59,626 nucleotides of DNA from Tepidimonas charontis (GTDB lineage: Bacteria > Pseudomonadota > Gammaproteobacteria > Burkholderiales > Burkholderiaceae_C), in NCBI RefSeq assembly GCF_007556685.1, contig NZ_VJON01000012.1, positions 1-59,626 of the forward strand. The letters run 5' to 3'. Positions 8,692 through 17,249 of this stretch are shown here, one piece after another; within the stretch, counting starts at the first letter, position 1; every line of letters starts with the position of its first letter. The translations under genes and the position numbers were made by a program. Below the pieces are notes generated by a model that saw only the letters and a program-made list of their open reading frames with translations, made no database searches and was not told the DNA's origin.

Positions 8692-9648
8692 TCAACCCTC
8701 CAGGGTTTCCCACATCTGGCGATCGCGCTCGGCGGTCCAGACGCGCGGGTCGGGGTACTGCGTGACCTCGTCGTAGCAACGTGTCACATCGAAGGGCATG
8801 CAGTGATCGAAGATCACCCACTCCCCGTATTTGGGCTTGAGCTTGTCGTAGGTCTCGCGGTAGACGGTCTTGAGGTCCTTGCCCGCTGCCACACCCGCTT
8901 GCACGCTGGCGTACACGTCAGCGATGAAGGCGCGCGTGCCACGCAGCGCGGCTTGCACCTGCTCGGGCGTGGTCAGCGCCGGGCCACGCCCCGGCACCAA
9001 CTGTTGCGGCTGCAGCGCGGCAATGCGGTCCAGCGTCTGGGGCCAGTCCTTGAAGTAGGCGTCGCCCGCGTAGGGGGTGGCGTCGAACTCGACCAGGTCG
9101 CCGGAGAACAGGATTTTTTCCTGCGGCAGCCACGCCACCGTGTCGCCCTTGGTGTGACCGCGCCCGAGCTGCAGCAGCTGCACCTCCAGCTTGCCCAGCC
9201 AGATCGTCATCTTGCCGGTGAAGGTGATGGTGGGCCAGGTCAGCCCCGGCGGGATGCTTTCCACGGCGCGGAACAAGCGCGGAAAGCGACCGATCTCGCT
9301 GGCCTTGTCGGCTTCGCCGCGCTCGACGATGAGGTCGTAGGTGTCCTGGCTGGCGATGATGTGTTCGGCCTGGTAGGCACTGGCGCCGAGCACGCGCACC
9401 GCGTGGTAATGCGACAGCACCACGTATTTGATCGGTTTGTCGGTGACCGCGCGAATGCGCCGGATCACGTCTTGGGCCATGACCGGCGTGGCCTGGGTGT
9501 CGATCACCATGACGGCGTTGTCGCCGATGACGACGCCGGTGTTGGGGTCGCCCTCGGCCGTGTAGGCGTAGGCGTGTTCCGACAGCCGCGTGAAGCTGAC
9601 CTGCTTGTCCTGCAGGTCGGCCTGGCTGGCGAAGGCTTTGGTGCTCAT
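8692..9648 (-). CDS. Metallo-beta-lactamase-fold protein with altered metal motif
   Basis: A 318-residue protein of the metallo-beta-lactamase fold and first gene of the IclR-facing operon. The usual HxHxDH motif reads HYHAVR (in LSHYHAVRVLGAS), so the third and fourth ligand positions are lost, and the late loop reads PGRGPAL where hydrolases often carry GHG. RGHTKGDT and SGDLVEFD, with one His and one Asp, remain. It therefore may hold one metal or none. It could be a hydrolase acting on a ring-cleavage product; the function is not known. No signal peptide is evident. Confidence 0.75.
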   Translation of the reverse strand: MSTKAFASQADLQDKQVSFTRLSEHAYAYTAEGDPNTGVVIGDNAVMVIDTQATPVMAQDVIRRIRAVTDKPIKYVVLSHYHAVRVLGASAYQAEHIIASQDTYDLIVERGEADKASEIGRFPRLFRAVESIPPGLTWPTITFTGKMTIWLGKLEVQLLQLGRGHTKGDTVAWLPQEKILFSGDLVEFDATPYAGDAYFKDWPQTLDRIAALQPQQLVPGRGPALTTPEQVQAALRGTRAFIADVYASVQAGVAAGKDLKTVYRETYDKLKPKYGEWVIFDHCMPFDVTRCYDEVTQYPDPRVWTAERDRQMWETLEG

Positions 9649-9675
9649 CGATCGGACTCCGGTGGTGAATCAGAT

Positions 9676-9709
9676 TTTGTTTATATCAAATGCGTTTGTC
9701 ATACAACAA
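9676..9709. promoter_or_regulatory. Operator-like palindrome 1 in the IclR divergent region
   Basis: ATCAAA-N4-TTTGTC (core at 9685-9700) with TTTGTT and CAACAA at the outer edges. It has the layout of palindrome 2 but is less perfect, and its centre lies 55 bases (about five helix turns) from it. It overlaps the likely promoter of the metallo-beta-lactamase-fold gene starting at 9648. Confidence 0.55.
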
Positions 9710-9730
9710 AGCCGAGAATACCCAAAATCG

Positions 9731-9764
9731 TTGTACCATGTCAAACGGATTTGACTTAGTACAA
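9731..9764. promoter_or_regulatory. Operator-like palindrome 2 (likely IclR-family binding site)
   Basis: A 34-base two-tier palindrome: TTGTAC-N3-GTCAAA-N4-TTTGAC-N3-GTACAA. Both pairs of arms are perfect inverted repeats about the same centre. It lies between the divergent catabolic operon (start 9648) and the iclR-type gene (start 9806), the expected place for IclR-family control of both units. Confidence 0.7.
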
Positions 9765-9805
9765 ACCCTAGGTGTGCCGTGCCAACCGAAAAACGCAATC
9801 GAACG

Positions 9806-10654
9806 ATGGCCGCCCCATCCCCTGACCGCCGCACTCTGGACCGCGAGGATGATGAGCCCGTCGTCAACGACGGAAACGAGCCTCGCAGTCCGCGCGGCAT
9901 TCAGAGCGTGGAAGTGGGCGGACAGTTGCTCAAGGCACTGGTGCGGGCCGGGCGCGCCCTGCCCCTGGGGGCGCTGGCGCGCGCGGCCGGTATGACGCCC
10001 GCCAAAGCCCATCCCTACCTGGTCAGCTTCGGCAAGCTCGGGCTCATCGCCCAAGATCCGGTCAGTGGCAGTTATGGCTTAGGGCCGCTGGCGTTGCAGC
10101 TGGGGCTCATCGGTTTGCAACAGGTCGATCCGGTGCGGCTGGCCGTGGCCGAGCTGCCTGCGCTGGCGCAAGCGGTGGGTTGCACGGTGTCGGCCGCGGT
10201 GTGGGGGCCGGTGGGCCCCATCATCGTGCATGTGGAGCGCGGCCCCACGGCTGTGCACGTGGCCATGCGCCACGGCACTCCGGCGTCGCTGCGCCACACG
10301 GGCACGGGCAAAATCTTTGCCGCCTTTGCTCCCACCGACGCCGTAGCCGAGGCTTTGGCGCGCGAGGGCGAGGCCGCAGCGCTCACCGACCCGGTATTTG
10401 CTGCCGAGCTGCAGTCCATTCGGCGCGAGGGCCTCAGCCGCGTGCGTGACGAGCTGCTGCCTGGCATCAGTGCGATGGCCGTGCCGGTCTTCGACGGACT
10501 GGGTCAGGTCGTGCTGGCGATCGCCGCCATCGCCCCCTCACCGTTGTTGGACCTGAGCACCGACAGTGCGCAGGCGCGGGCATTGCGCGCCGCCTCCCAG
10601 CGGCTGTCACAGCGCCTGGGTGCGCCGGCCCAGACGCCCCACCCGGCCGCCTGA
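9806..10654 (+). CDS. IclR-family transcriptional regulator
   Basis: A 282-residue protein with an N-terminal winged helix (GGQLLKALVRAGRALPLGALARAAGMTPAKAHPYLVSF, about residues 38-78) and a C-terminal IclR effector domain with HVERGP, HTGTGKIFAAF and ISAMAVPVFDGLGQVV. IclR proteins sense small carboxylates or aromatic acids. It is transcribed away from the minus-strand catabolic block and is its likely regulator. A GTG nine codons upstream (9779) is an alternative start. The first 35 or so residues are polar and outside the family fold. Confidence 0.88.
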   Translation: MAAPSPDRRTLDREDDEPVVNDGNEPRSPRGIQSVEVGGQLLKALVRAGRALPLGALARAAGMTPAKAHPYLVSFGKLGLIAQDPVSGSYGLGPLALQLGLIGLQQVDPVRLAVAELPALAQAVGCTVSAAVWGPVGPIIVHVERGPTAVHVAMRHGTPASLRHTGTGKIFAAFAPTDAVAEALAREGEAAALTDPVFAAELQSIRREGLSRVRDELLPGISAMAVPVFDGLGQVVLAIAAIAPSPLLDLSTDSAQARALRAASQRLSQRLGAPAQTPHPAA

Positions 10655-10674
10655 GGGCTTGCTGAAGCCGCGCT

Positions 10675-11454
10675 TCACCGCCCTTCGAAGCGCGGCGCGC
10701 GTCGCTCGGCCAACGCAGCACGCCCTTCGGCGAAGTCGCGGCTGGCGTGGGTCGCCACCTCGCGCGCGCGCCAATCGTCCGGTCGGCGCTCCCCCAGGGC
10801 GATGTCTTGCAGTGTCTGTTTCATGCCCTGGACGGCCAGCGGTGCCAGGGCCAGCACCTGCGCGCACCGGCGGCGCACGGCGGCGTCCAAGTCGGCGGGC
10901 TCGACCAACTCATCCAGATAGCCCAGCGCCAGCAGTTCGGCCGCGCCCAGCGGTTCCGCGAACAGGAACAGCCGGCGCGCCGCCGACAACCCCAGCGTGG
11001 CCACGCAGCGGCGCATGCCGCTGGGGTAGTAGTGCAGGCCCAGCGCGGCTGCGGGCATGCGCAGCTCCATCCCCTGGACACCGATGCGAAAGTCGCACGC
11101 CAAGGCCAGGTCGGTGGCCCCGCCATAGACACTGCCGGCCAAGGCCGCGACCGTGACCGGGCGCGCCCGGGCCAGCGCGTCGGCTGCATGGGCAAAGGCA
11201 TCGACGGCCGCCCCGGCATCCGCCCCGAATCCGCCCAGGTGGAAACCGGCACTGAACACCGGCGCATCCGGCAGCACACGCGCGCCGAGCACGAGCACCC
11301 GCACCGAGGCGTCGCGGTTGGCCGACTCGACATGGCGCACCAGCGCGCGCAAGTCTTCGTCGTGCAGGCGATTGCGGTGGCGCGGACGGTTGAGGGTGAT
11401 CGTGGCCACACCGTCATGGACCGCATAGAAGGGGCTGGAAGCGTCGTCGTGCAT
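10675..11454 (-). CDS. Enoyl-CoA hydratase/isomerase-family protein
   Basis: A 259-residue crotonase-fold protein with ITLNRPRHRNRL near the N-terminus, the oxyanion-hole segment FSAGFHLGGFG and the AGSVYGGATDLALACDFRIG helix. In the typical hydratase the catalytic glutamates lie in the segments after GG and near 20 residues on; here the positions read TDLALAC and LRMPAAALG, so one or both glutamates appear replaced and hydratase activity is doubtful. It could be an isomerase, thioesterase or decarboxylase of the family. It is divergent from a second crotonase gene at 11596. Confidence 0.8.
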   Translation of the reverse strand: MHDDASSPFYAVHDGVATITLNRPRHRNRLHDEDLRALVRHVESANRDASVRVLVLGARVLPDAPVFSAGFHLGGFGADAGAAVDAFAHAADALARARPVTVAALAGSVYGGATDLALACDFRIGVQGMELRMPAAALGLHYYPSGMRRCVATLGLSAARRLFLFAEPLGAAELLALGYLDELVEPADLDAAVRRRCAQVLALAPLAVQGMKQTLQDIALGERRPDDWRAREVATHASRDFAEGRAALAERRAPRFEGR

Positions 11455-11595
11455 GGCACGGGAGTATGCCGCTCCCGCTCGGGCTCTTCGGGTGGCCCTG
11501 GGATCGGGGAGATGGCGTCTGCGGGTTTTCCCGGATCCGAAACGGGGCGTGAAACCGCTACATTCGCCATATCGTTATTTTTTGTAACTTTATTC

Positions 11596-12384
11596 ATGAA
11601 TGCCACCCCCGATCTCCAAGCCGTCGACGTTACCCTGGACGGCGCCGTCGCCATCGTTCGGTTGCGGCGTCCGGCCAAGCGCAATGCCCTGTCGGATGGG
11701 CTGATCCTGGCGCTGCGCCAAACCTTCGAAACCCTGCCGGAGGCCGCGCGCGCCGCGGTCATCTGCGGCGAGGGCGAGCACTTCTGCGCCGGGCTGGATC
11801 TGTCGGAACTGCGCGAGCGCGATGCTGGGGAAGGCGTGATGCACTCCCGCCTGTGGCACACGGCGCTGGAAGCCATCGAGAAGGGCCGCGTGCCCGTGGT
11901 GGCGGCCCTGCATGGCGCCGTGGTCGGGGGCGGGCTGGAGCTGGCCAGCGCCTGCCATGTACGCGTGGCGGACGACAGCGCGTACTTTGCCCTGCCCGAA
12001 GGCTCTCGCGGCATCTTCGTGGGCGGCAGCGGTTCGGTGCGCATCCCCAAGCTGATCGGCGTGCCGCGCATGATGGACATGATGCTGACCGGCCGGGTCT
12101 ACGACGCCGAGGCCGGCGAGCGCATCGGGCTGGCGCAGTACCGCGTGCCGGCCGGCCAGGCGCTGCCCAAGGCGCTGGAGCTGGCCCGCCGCATCGCCGA
12201 GAACGCCCCGCTGACCAACTTTGCGCTGATGCACGCCCTGCCCCGCATTGCCGAACAGGCCAGCGACCACGGCCTGTTCACCGAGGCGCTGATCTCCGCC
12301 ATTGCCCAGGCGGCACCGGAGGCCAAGGCCCGGCTGCGCGCCTTCCTGGAAGGCAAGGCCGCCAAAGTGCGCAAAGACGCCTGA
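11596..12384 (+). CDS. Enoyl-CoA hydratase-family protein of a CoA-dependent aromatic side-chain pathway
   Basis: A 262-residue crotonase-fold protein with IVRLRRPAKRNALS, the oxyanion segment HFCAGLDLSEL and HGAVVGGGLELASACHVRVADDSAYFALPEG, where the glutamate in GGLELA and the one in LPEG match the usual catalytic pair. It opens a plus-strand operon running through the feruloyl-CoA synthase remnant, SDR, thioesterase and acyl-CoA dehydrogenase. In this setting it could hydrate or cleave feruloyl-CoA-type substrates. The start ATGAATGCC follows an AT-rich leader; an in-frame longer frame has no good ribosome site. Confidence 0.85.
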   Translation: MNATPDLQAVDVTLDGAVAIVRLRRPAKRNALSDGLILALRQTFETLPEAARAAVICGEGEHFCAGLDLSELRERDAGEGVMHSRLWHTALEAIEKGRVPVVAALHGAVVGGGLELASACHVRVADDSAYFALPEGSRGIFVGGSGSVRIPKLIGVPRMMDMMLTGRVYDAEAGERIGLAQYRVPAGQALPKALELARRIAENAPLTNFALMHALPRIAEQASDHGLFTEALISAIAQAAPEAKARLRAFLEGKAAKVRKDA

Positions 12385-12427
12385 GCCGGCCGCCCACGAC
12401 ACGCACGACCAGAGAGGACGAGGAGAC

Positions 12428-13700
12428 ATGAACGCGATGGACATTCCACCGGGGCCGCCCGATGCCGCACAGGCGCCGTTTCGCCCGCTGCGCTTTGGCG
12501 TGACGCGCGTGCAGGTGCGCGACGGCGAGCGCGGCACCCATTACCTGCGTGCCGAGCAGGCGCTGCAACCCTACCCCGACCGTCTGACGGATCGCCTGCG
12601 GCACTGGGCGCACACCCGGCCGCAGCGCACGCTGTTCGCCCGCCGCCGGCGCGAGGTGCGCGCCGACGGCACGACGGGGCTGGGCGACTGGCAGCACGTC
12701 ACGTTTGCCGAGGCCTGGCAGACCGCGCGCGCGATTGCCCAGGGCCTGCTGTCGCGGGGACTGTCCGCCGAGCGGCCGGTGCTGATTCTGAGCGAAAACA
12801 GCCTGGAGCACGCGCTGCTGGCGCTGGGCTGTCTGGTGGCGGGCGTGCCCTGGGTGCCGGCGTCCCCGGCCTATGCGCTGCTCAGCAGCGACTTCGACAA
12901 GCTGCGCCACGTCTGGCGCACGGTCACCCCGGGCCTGGTGTTCGCCCAAGATACCCGCTACGCCCGCGCCATCCAGGCCGTGGTGCCCACCGAGGTGGAG
13001 ACGGTGCTGGCCGAAGGCGCGCTGCCCGATCGGCCCGCCACGTCGTTCTCGGCGCTGGCGTCCACCCCTGCGACCGACGCCGTGGACGCCGCCATGGCCG
13101 CCACGGGGCCGGACACCATCGTCAAGTTTTTGTTCACCAGCGGCTCGACCAAAGCGCCCAAGGCCGTCATCAACACCCAGCGCATGTGGTGCGCCAACCA
13201 GCAGCAAATGACGCAGTCCATGCCGGTACTGGCCGAAGGCGACCTGGTGCTGGTGGACTGGCTGCCGTGGAACCACACGTTTGGCGGCAACCACAACTTC
13301 GGCATGGTGCTCTACCACGGCGGCACGCTCTACATCGACGACGGCAAACCCACCCCGGCGCTGATCGGCGAGACGCTGCGCAACCTGCGCGAGATCGCAC
13401 CGACCGTGTATTTCAACGTGCCGACCGGGTTCGAGGCGATCGCCCACGCGATGAAGACCGACGACGCCTTGCGCCGCACCCTGCTGTCGCGCGTGCGCAT
13501 GTTCTTCTATGCCGGCGCGGCGCTGGCCCAACCCATCTGGGACAGCCTGTACGAGAGCGAGGTGCGCGAGACCGGCGAGCGCATCGTCATGACCTCCGGC
13601 CTGGGCATGACGGAGACGGGGCCGTTTGCGCTCTTCGTCACCAGCCCGGATGTGCGCGCGGGCGACCTGGGCATCCCCACCCCGGGCCTGGAAGTGAAAA
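12428..13700 (+). pseudogene. fcs: Feruloyl-CoA synthase, N-terminal part, truncated by deletion
   Basis: About 424 residues of an acyl-adenylating enzyme of the feruloyl-CoA synthase type, starting at MNAMDIPP behind a GAGGAG site. Core motifs are present: the phosphate-binding loop FLFTSGSTKAPKAVIN, LPWNHTFGGNHNFGMVLYHGGTLYIDDGKP and the A5 segment MTSGLGMTETGPFAL. After GDLGIPTPGLEVK homology stops; the rest of the large domain and the C-terminal lid with the catalytic lysine (about 180-200 residues) are missing. The sequence then becomes a thiolase in another frame. The adenylation domain is incomplete, so no CoA ligase activity is expected. Confidence 0.88.
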
Positions 13701-14276
13701 GTGGAGCGCGTGGACACCGACACCCACCCGCGCCCCTCGCCGCTGGAGGCGCTGGCGCGCCTGCGCCCGGTGCACCCGGGCGGGGTGCAGACGGCCGGCA
13801 ACAGCTCGGCGCTGGTGGATGCGGCGGCGGCCGCCGTGGTGGCGGGTGGCGCGTTCACCCGCGACTGGCAAACGCGCACCGGACGTGCGCCGCTGGCGCG
13901 CGTGGCGGCCGCCGCGGTGGTCGGCGTGCCGCCGGAGATCATGGGCATCGGCCCGGCACCCGCGATCCGCCTGCTGCTGCAGCGCGCCGGGCTGACGCTG
14001 GACGCCATCGACCGCTTCGAGATCAACGAGGCGCAGGGCGCGCAGGTGCTGGCCGTGGCGCGCGAGCTGGGGCTGGACGAGGCGCGCCTGAACGTGCACG
14101 GCGGCGCCATCGCGCTGGGGCATCCGCTGGCGGCCACCGGCGTGCGGCTGACGCTGACCTGCGCGCGCGCGCTGCGCGCCTGCGGCGGGCGCTGGGGCGT
14201 GGCCTCGGCCTGCATCGGCGGCGGCCAGGGCATCGCGCTGCTGCTGGAAAACCCCGATGCCCCGACCGCCGCCTGA
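13701..14276 (+). pseudogene. Acetyl-CoA acetyltransferase (thiolase), C-terminal part
   Basis: The frame beginning ERVDTDTHPRPSPLEALARLRPV encodes about 190 residues matching the second half of a thiolase. QTAGNSSALVDAAAA, NVHGGAIALGHPLAATG (active-site His) and CIGGGQGIALLLE (proton-shuttle Cys) are intact. The first half, with the nucleophilic Cys, is missing and replaced by the feruloyl-CoA synthase front. The frame differs from that of the synthase, so the two do not form a joined protein. A GTG at 13701 could start a fragment, but without the nucleophile it would be inactive. Confidence 0.88.
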
Positions 14277-14332
14277 TCGAACACCCACCCCCAACGCTGG
14301 GCCGCCCTCCCCGCGGCCCCCAGGAGACACCG

Positions 14333-15118
14333 ATGCAACTGAATGGACAAACCGCCCTGGTCACCGGCGCCGGCTCCGGCCTTGGCGAGGCCACGGCGCG
14401 CGAGCTGGCTGCCCGTGGCGCACGCGTGGCCGTCATCGACCTGTCGGGCGAAGCCGCCGCGCGCGTCGCCGCCGACTTGAACGCCGCCCACGGCGCCGGC
14501 ACGGCACTGGCGCTGGCTGCCGATGTCGCCAGCGCCGACGGCCTGCGCGACGCCTTTGCCCAGGCCGCCGCCGCGCTCGGCCCGGCGCGCATCCTGATGC
14601 ACGTGGCCGGCATCGGCACCGCGCGGCGCATCGTCGGCAAAGACGGACAGCCCGCCCCGCTGGAGGACTTCGAGCGCGTCGTGGGCGTCAACCTGATCGG
14701 CACCTACAACGCCGCGCGCCTGTTCGCCGCCGCCTGCGCCGCCCTGCCCCCGCTGGAGGATGGCGAGCGCGGCGTGATGGTATTCACCGCCTCCGTGGCG
14801 GCCTTCGACGGCCAGGTCGGCCAGCAGGCCTACAGCGCGTCCAAGGGCGGCGTGGTGGGCATGACGCTGCCCATGGCGCGCGATCTGGCGCAGCATGGCA
14901 TTCGGGTCTGCACCATCGCGCCCGGGCTGTTCGACACGCCGCTGATGCGCACCTTGCCCGAGGCCGTGCAGCAGTCGCTGGCGGCGAGCATCCCGTTCCC
15001 GTCGCGGCTGGGCCGCCCCCAGGAGTTTGCCGATCTGGCCTGCCACATCGTCACCAACGGCCACCTCAATGGCGAGGTGATCCGGCTGGACGGCGCGCTG
15101 CGCCTGGCCCCGCGTTGA
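14333..15118 (+). CDS. Short-chain dehydrogenase, 3-hydroxyacyl-CoA dehydrogenase type 2-like
   Basis: A 261-residue SDR with TGAGSGLG (NAD binding, near residues 12-19), the catalytic Ser in FTASVAAFDGQ and YSASK (Tyr/Lys). The segment GQVGQQAYSASKGGVVGMTLPMARDLA and the ending resemble type 2 3-hydroxyacyl-CoA dehydrogenases, which oxidise 3-hydroxyacyl-CoA to the 3-keto form in side-chain beta-oxidation. It has its own AGGAGACACCG ribosome site, so it should still be translated after the upstream deletion. The synthase frame also runs open through the thiolase remnant into this gene. Confidence 0.88.
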   Translation: MQLNGQTALVTGAGSGLGEATARELAARGARVAVIDLSGEAAARVAADLNAAHGAGTALALAADVASADGLRDAFAQAAAALGPARILMHVAGIGTARRIVGKDGQPAPLEDFERVVGVNLIGTYNAARLFAAACAALPPLEDGERGVMVFTASVAAFDGQVGQQAYSASKGGVVGMTLPMARDLAQHGIRVCTIAPGLFDTPLMRTLPEAVQQSLAASIPFPSRLGRPQEFADLACHIVTNGHLNGEVIRLDGALRLAPR

Positions 15119-15139
15119 CCCTTGCCGGAGGCCCTGCGG

Positions 15140-15562
15140 ATGAGCAAGACCACGGTCTACGAGGTGGAGGTGATGTTCGGCGACTGCGACCCGGCCGGCA
15201 TCGTCTTCTTCCCCAACTTCAGCAAGTGGATGGACGCGGCGTCGCTGCACTTCTTCGTGCAGTGCGGCGTGCCGCCTTGGCGCGAGCTGGTCAAGACGCG
15301 CGGCATCATCGGCACGCCGCTGCTGGAGATCCACACCCGCTTCCTCAAGCCCGCCACCTACGGCGAGCGCCTGCAGGTGCATACGCGGGTGGAAGAATGG
15401 CGGGAAAAAGTCTTCATCCAGCACCACGTGGTGCGCCGCGGCGACGACGTGCTGTGCGAGGGGCGCGAGACGCGCGCCTTCTGCATCCGCCACCCCGACG
15501 ACCCGGACCGCATCAAGGCGATCCCGATCCCCGCGGACATCCGCGCCCTGTGCGGAGGCTGA
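15140..15562 (+). CDS. Acyl-CoA thioesterase, 4-hydroxybenzoyl-CoA thioesterase family
   Basis: A 140-residue hot-dog-fold protein. The N-terminal FGDCDPAGIVFFPNFSKWMD is the class I 4-hydroxybenzoyl-CoA thioesterase signature, with the catalytic Asp in GDCDPAG. It would release an aromatic or short acyl acid from CoA. It lies 21 bases after the SDR and 4 bases before the acyl-CoA dehydrogenase, so is co-transcribed. The ATG at MSKTT is preferred to a TTG six codons earlier because GGAGG lies in front of it. Confidence 0.88.
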   Translation: MSKTTVYEVEVMFGDCDPAGIVFFPNFSKWMDAASLHFFVQCGVPPWRELVKTRGIIGTPLLEIHTRFLKPATYGERLQVHTRVEEWREKVFIQHHVVRRGDDVLCEGRETRAFCIRHPDDPDRIKAIPIPADIRALCGG

Positions 15563-15566
15563 AGGA

Positions 15567-17249
15567 ATGACGCAGCCCTATCGCCCCGACGCGGCGCTGT
15601 CCGCGCGCTGGCTGCTGGACGTGCTGGATGCGCCGGCCACTTGGCGCGAGCTGCCGGCGCTGGCCGAGCACGCCGACGCCGACCTCACCCGCCAGGTGCT
15701 GGAGGAGGCCGCCACCTTCGTGCACGAGGTGGTGGCGCCGCTGAACCGCGTCGGCGACGAGACCGGCGCGCGCTGGCACGACGGCGCGGTGACGATGCCG
15801 CCCGGCTTTCGCGACGCCTACCAGGCGTTCTGGCGCGCCGGCTGGCCGGCGCTGTCGGCCCCGCCGGCGCTGGGCGGCCAAGGCCTGCCGGTGGCGCTGG
15901 AGTTCGTGCTGTACGAGTGGCTGAGCGCCGCCAACCACGGCTGGACCATGGCACCCGGCCTGCTGCACGGCGCGGTGGAGTGCCTGCGCCACCACGCCAG
16001 CCCCGCGCTGCAGGCGCAGTACCTGCCCAAGCTGGTCAGCGGGGAGTGGCTGGCCACGATGGCACTGACCGAGGCGCACGCCGGCAGCGACCTGGGCCTG
16101 TTGCGCACGCGCGCCACGCCGGCGGGCGACGACGGCTACCGCATCGAGGGCACGAAGATCTTCATCTCCGGCGGCGAGCACGACCTGACCGACAACATCG
16201 TGCACCTGGTGCTGGCGCGGCTGCCGGACGCCCCGCCCGGCCCGAAGGGCCTGAGCCAGCTGCTCGCCCCGAAGTGGCTGCCGGATGGCCGGCGCAACGC
16301 CATCGTCTGCGAACGGATCGAGGCCAAGATGGGCCTGCACGCCAGCCCCACCTGCGTGCTGCGCTTCGACGGCGCCGAGGGCTGGCTGGTCGGCGCGCCG
16401 CACCAGGGGCTGGCGGCGATGTTCGTGATGATGAATGCGGCGCGGCTGCACGTGGCGCTGCAGGGCATCGGCCTGCTGGACGCCGCGTGGCAGAAGGCGC
16501 ACGCCTACGCGCACGAGCGGCGCCAGATGCGCGCGCCGCAGCGGCGCGACCCGGCGCAGGCGGCCGACCCGATCATCGACCACCCGGCGGTGCGGCGGCT
16601 GCTGGACACGCAGCGTGCCTGGATCGACACCGGCCAACTGCTGGCCTACCGCACGGCGCTGGCACTCGACGTCGCCCACCACCACCCGGACGGCGCGCAC
16701 CGCCAAGCCGCGCAGCGATGGTGCGCTCTGATCACCCCGGTGCTGAAGGCCGCGTGGACCGAACAGGCCTTCCACGGCGCCAGCGACTGCCTGCAGGTGT
16801 TCGGCGGCCACGGCTATGTGCGCGAGTGGGGCATCGAGCAGATCGTGCGCGACGCGCGCGTGACGATGATCTACGAGGGCACCAACGAGATCCAGGCGCA
16901 GGACCTGCTGCTGCGCAAGACGCTGCCGGATGGCGGCGTGGCGCTGGCCGCGCTGCTGCGCGAGCTGCAGGCCGACGCGCCGGCCGACGCCGCGTGGCAC
17001 GCCGGCGCGCAGCGGTTGCACGCGCTGCTCACCCGGCTGGCGGCGGCCGACGAGGCCCGGCGGCTGGCGCTGTTCCCCGTGGCGGGGGACTTCCTGCGCG
17101 CGGTGGCGCTGACGCTGATGGGCTGGGCGCGCGCGCGGCTGGGCCGGCACGACGCGACGTGGGACGGCGAGGTTGGCGCGGCCTTCGACCGCTGGGTTTG
17201 GCCCGAGCAGGCCTGGCGCTGCGAGATGGTCGAGCGCGCGCTCGTCTAG
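15567..17249 (+). CDS. Acyl-CoA dehydrogenase (large DmdC/FadE-type)
   Basis: A 560-residue flavoprotein. MALTEAHAGSDLGLLRTRATP (FAD binding), IEGTKIFISGGEHDLTDNIVHLVLARLP, KMGLHASPTCVLRFDGAEGWLVG and VFGGHGYVREWGIEQIVRDARVTMIYEGTNEIQAQDLL are family landmarks. It is longer than a standard 380-residue enzyme, with the extra C-terminal region of the class that includes phenylpropionyl-type and DmdC enzymes. It desaturates an acyl-CoA as the first beta-oxidation step. It ends the operon; its stop overlaps that of the convergent amidotransferase by 4 bases at a CTAG. Codon use is even more GC-rich than in the neighbours. Confidence 0.88.
   Translation: MTQPYRPDAALSARWLLDVLDAPATWRELPALAEHADADLTRQVLEEAATFVHEVVAPLNRVGDETGARWHDGAVTMPPGFRDAYQAFWRAGWPALSAPPALGGQGLPVALEFVLYEWLSAANHGWTMAPGLLHGAVECLRHHASPALQAQYLPKLVSGEWLATMALTEAHAGSDLGLLRTRATPAGDDGYRIEGTKIFISGGEHDLTDNIVHLVLARLPDAPPGPKGLSQLLAPKWLPDGRRNAIVCERIEAKMGLHASPTCVLRFDGAEGWLVGAPHQGLAAMFVMMNAARLHVALQGIGLLDAAWQKAHAYAHERRQMRAPQRRDPAQAADPIIDHPAVRRLLDTQRAWIDTGQLLAYRTALALDVAHHHPDGAHRQAAQRWCALITPVLKAAWTEQAFHGASDCLQVFGGHGYVREWGIEQIVRDARVTMIYEGTNEIQAQDLLLRKTLPDGGVALAALLRELQADAPADAAWHAGAQRLHALLTRLAAADEARRLALFPVAGDFLRAVALTLMGWARARLGRHDATWDGEVGAAFDRWVWPEQAWRCEMVERALV

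Noticed and set aside
12278-15493. A minus-strand open frame of 1071 codons
   Set aside because: It is antisense to clear catabolic genes, has low-complexity Arg/Ala/Gly/His-rich translation, and arises from high GC content.
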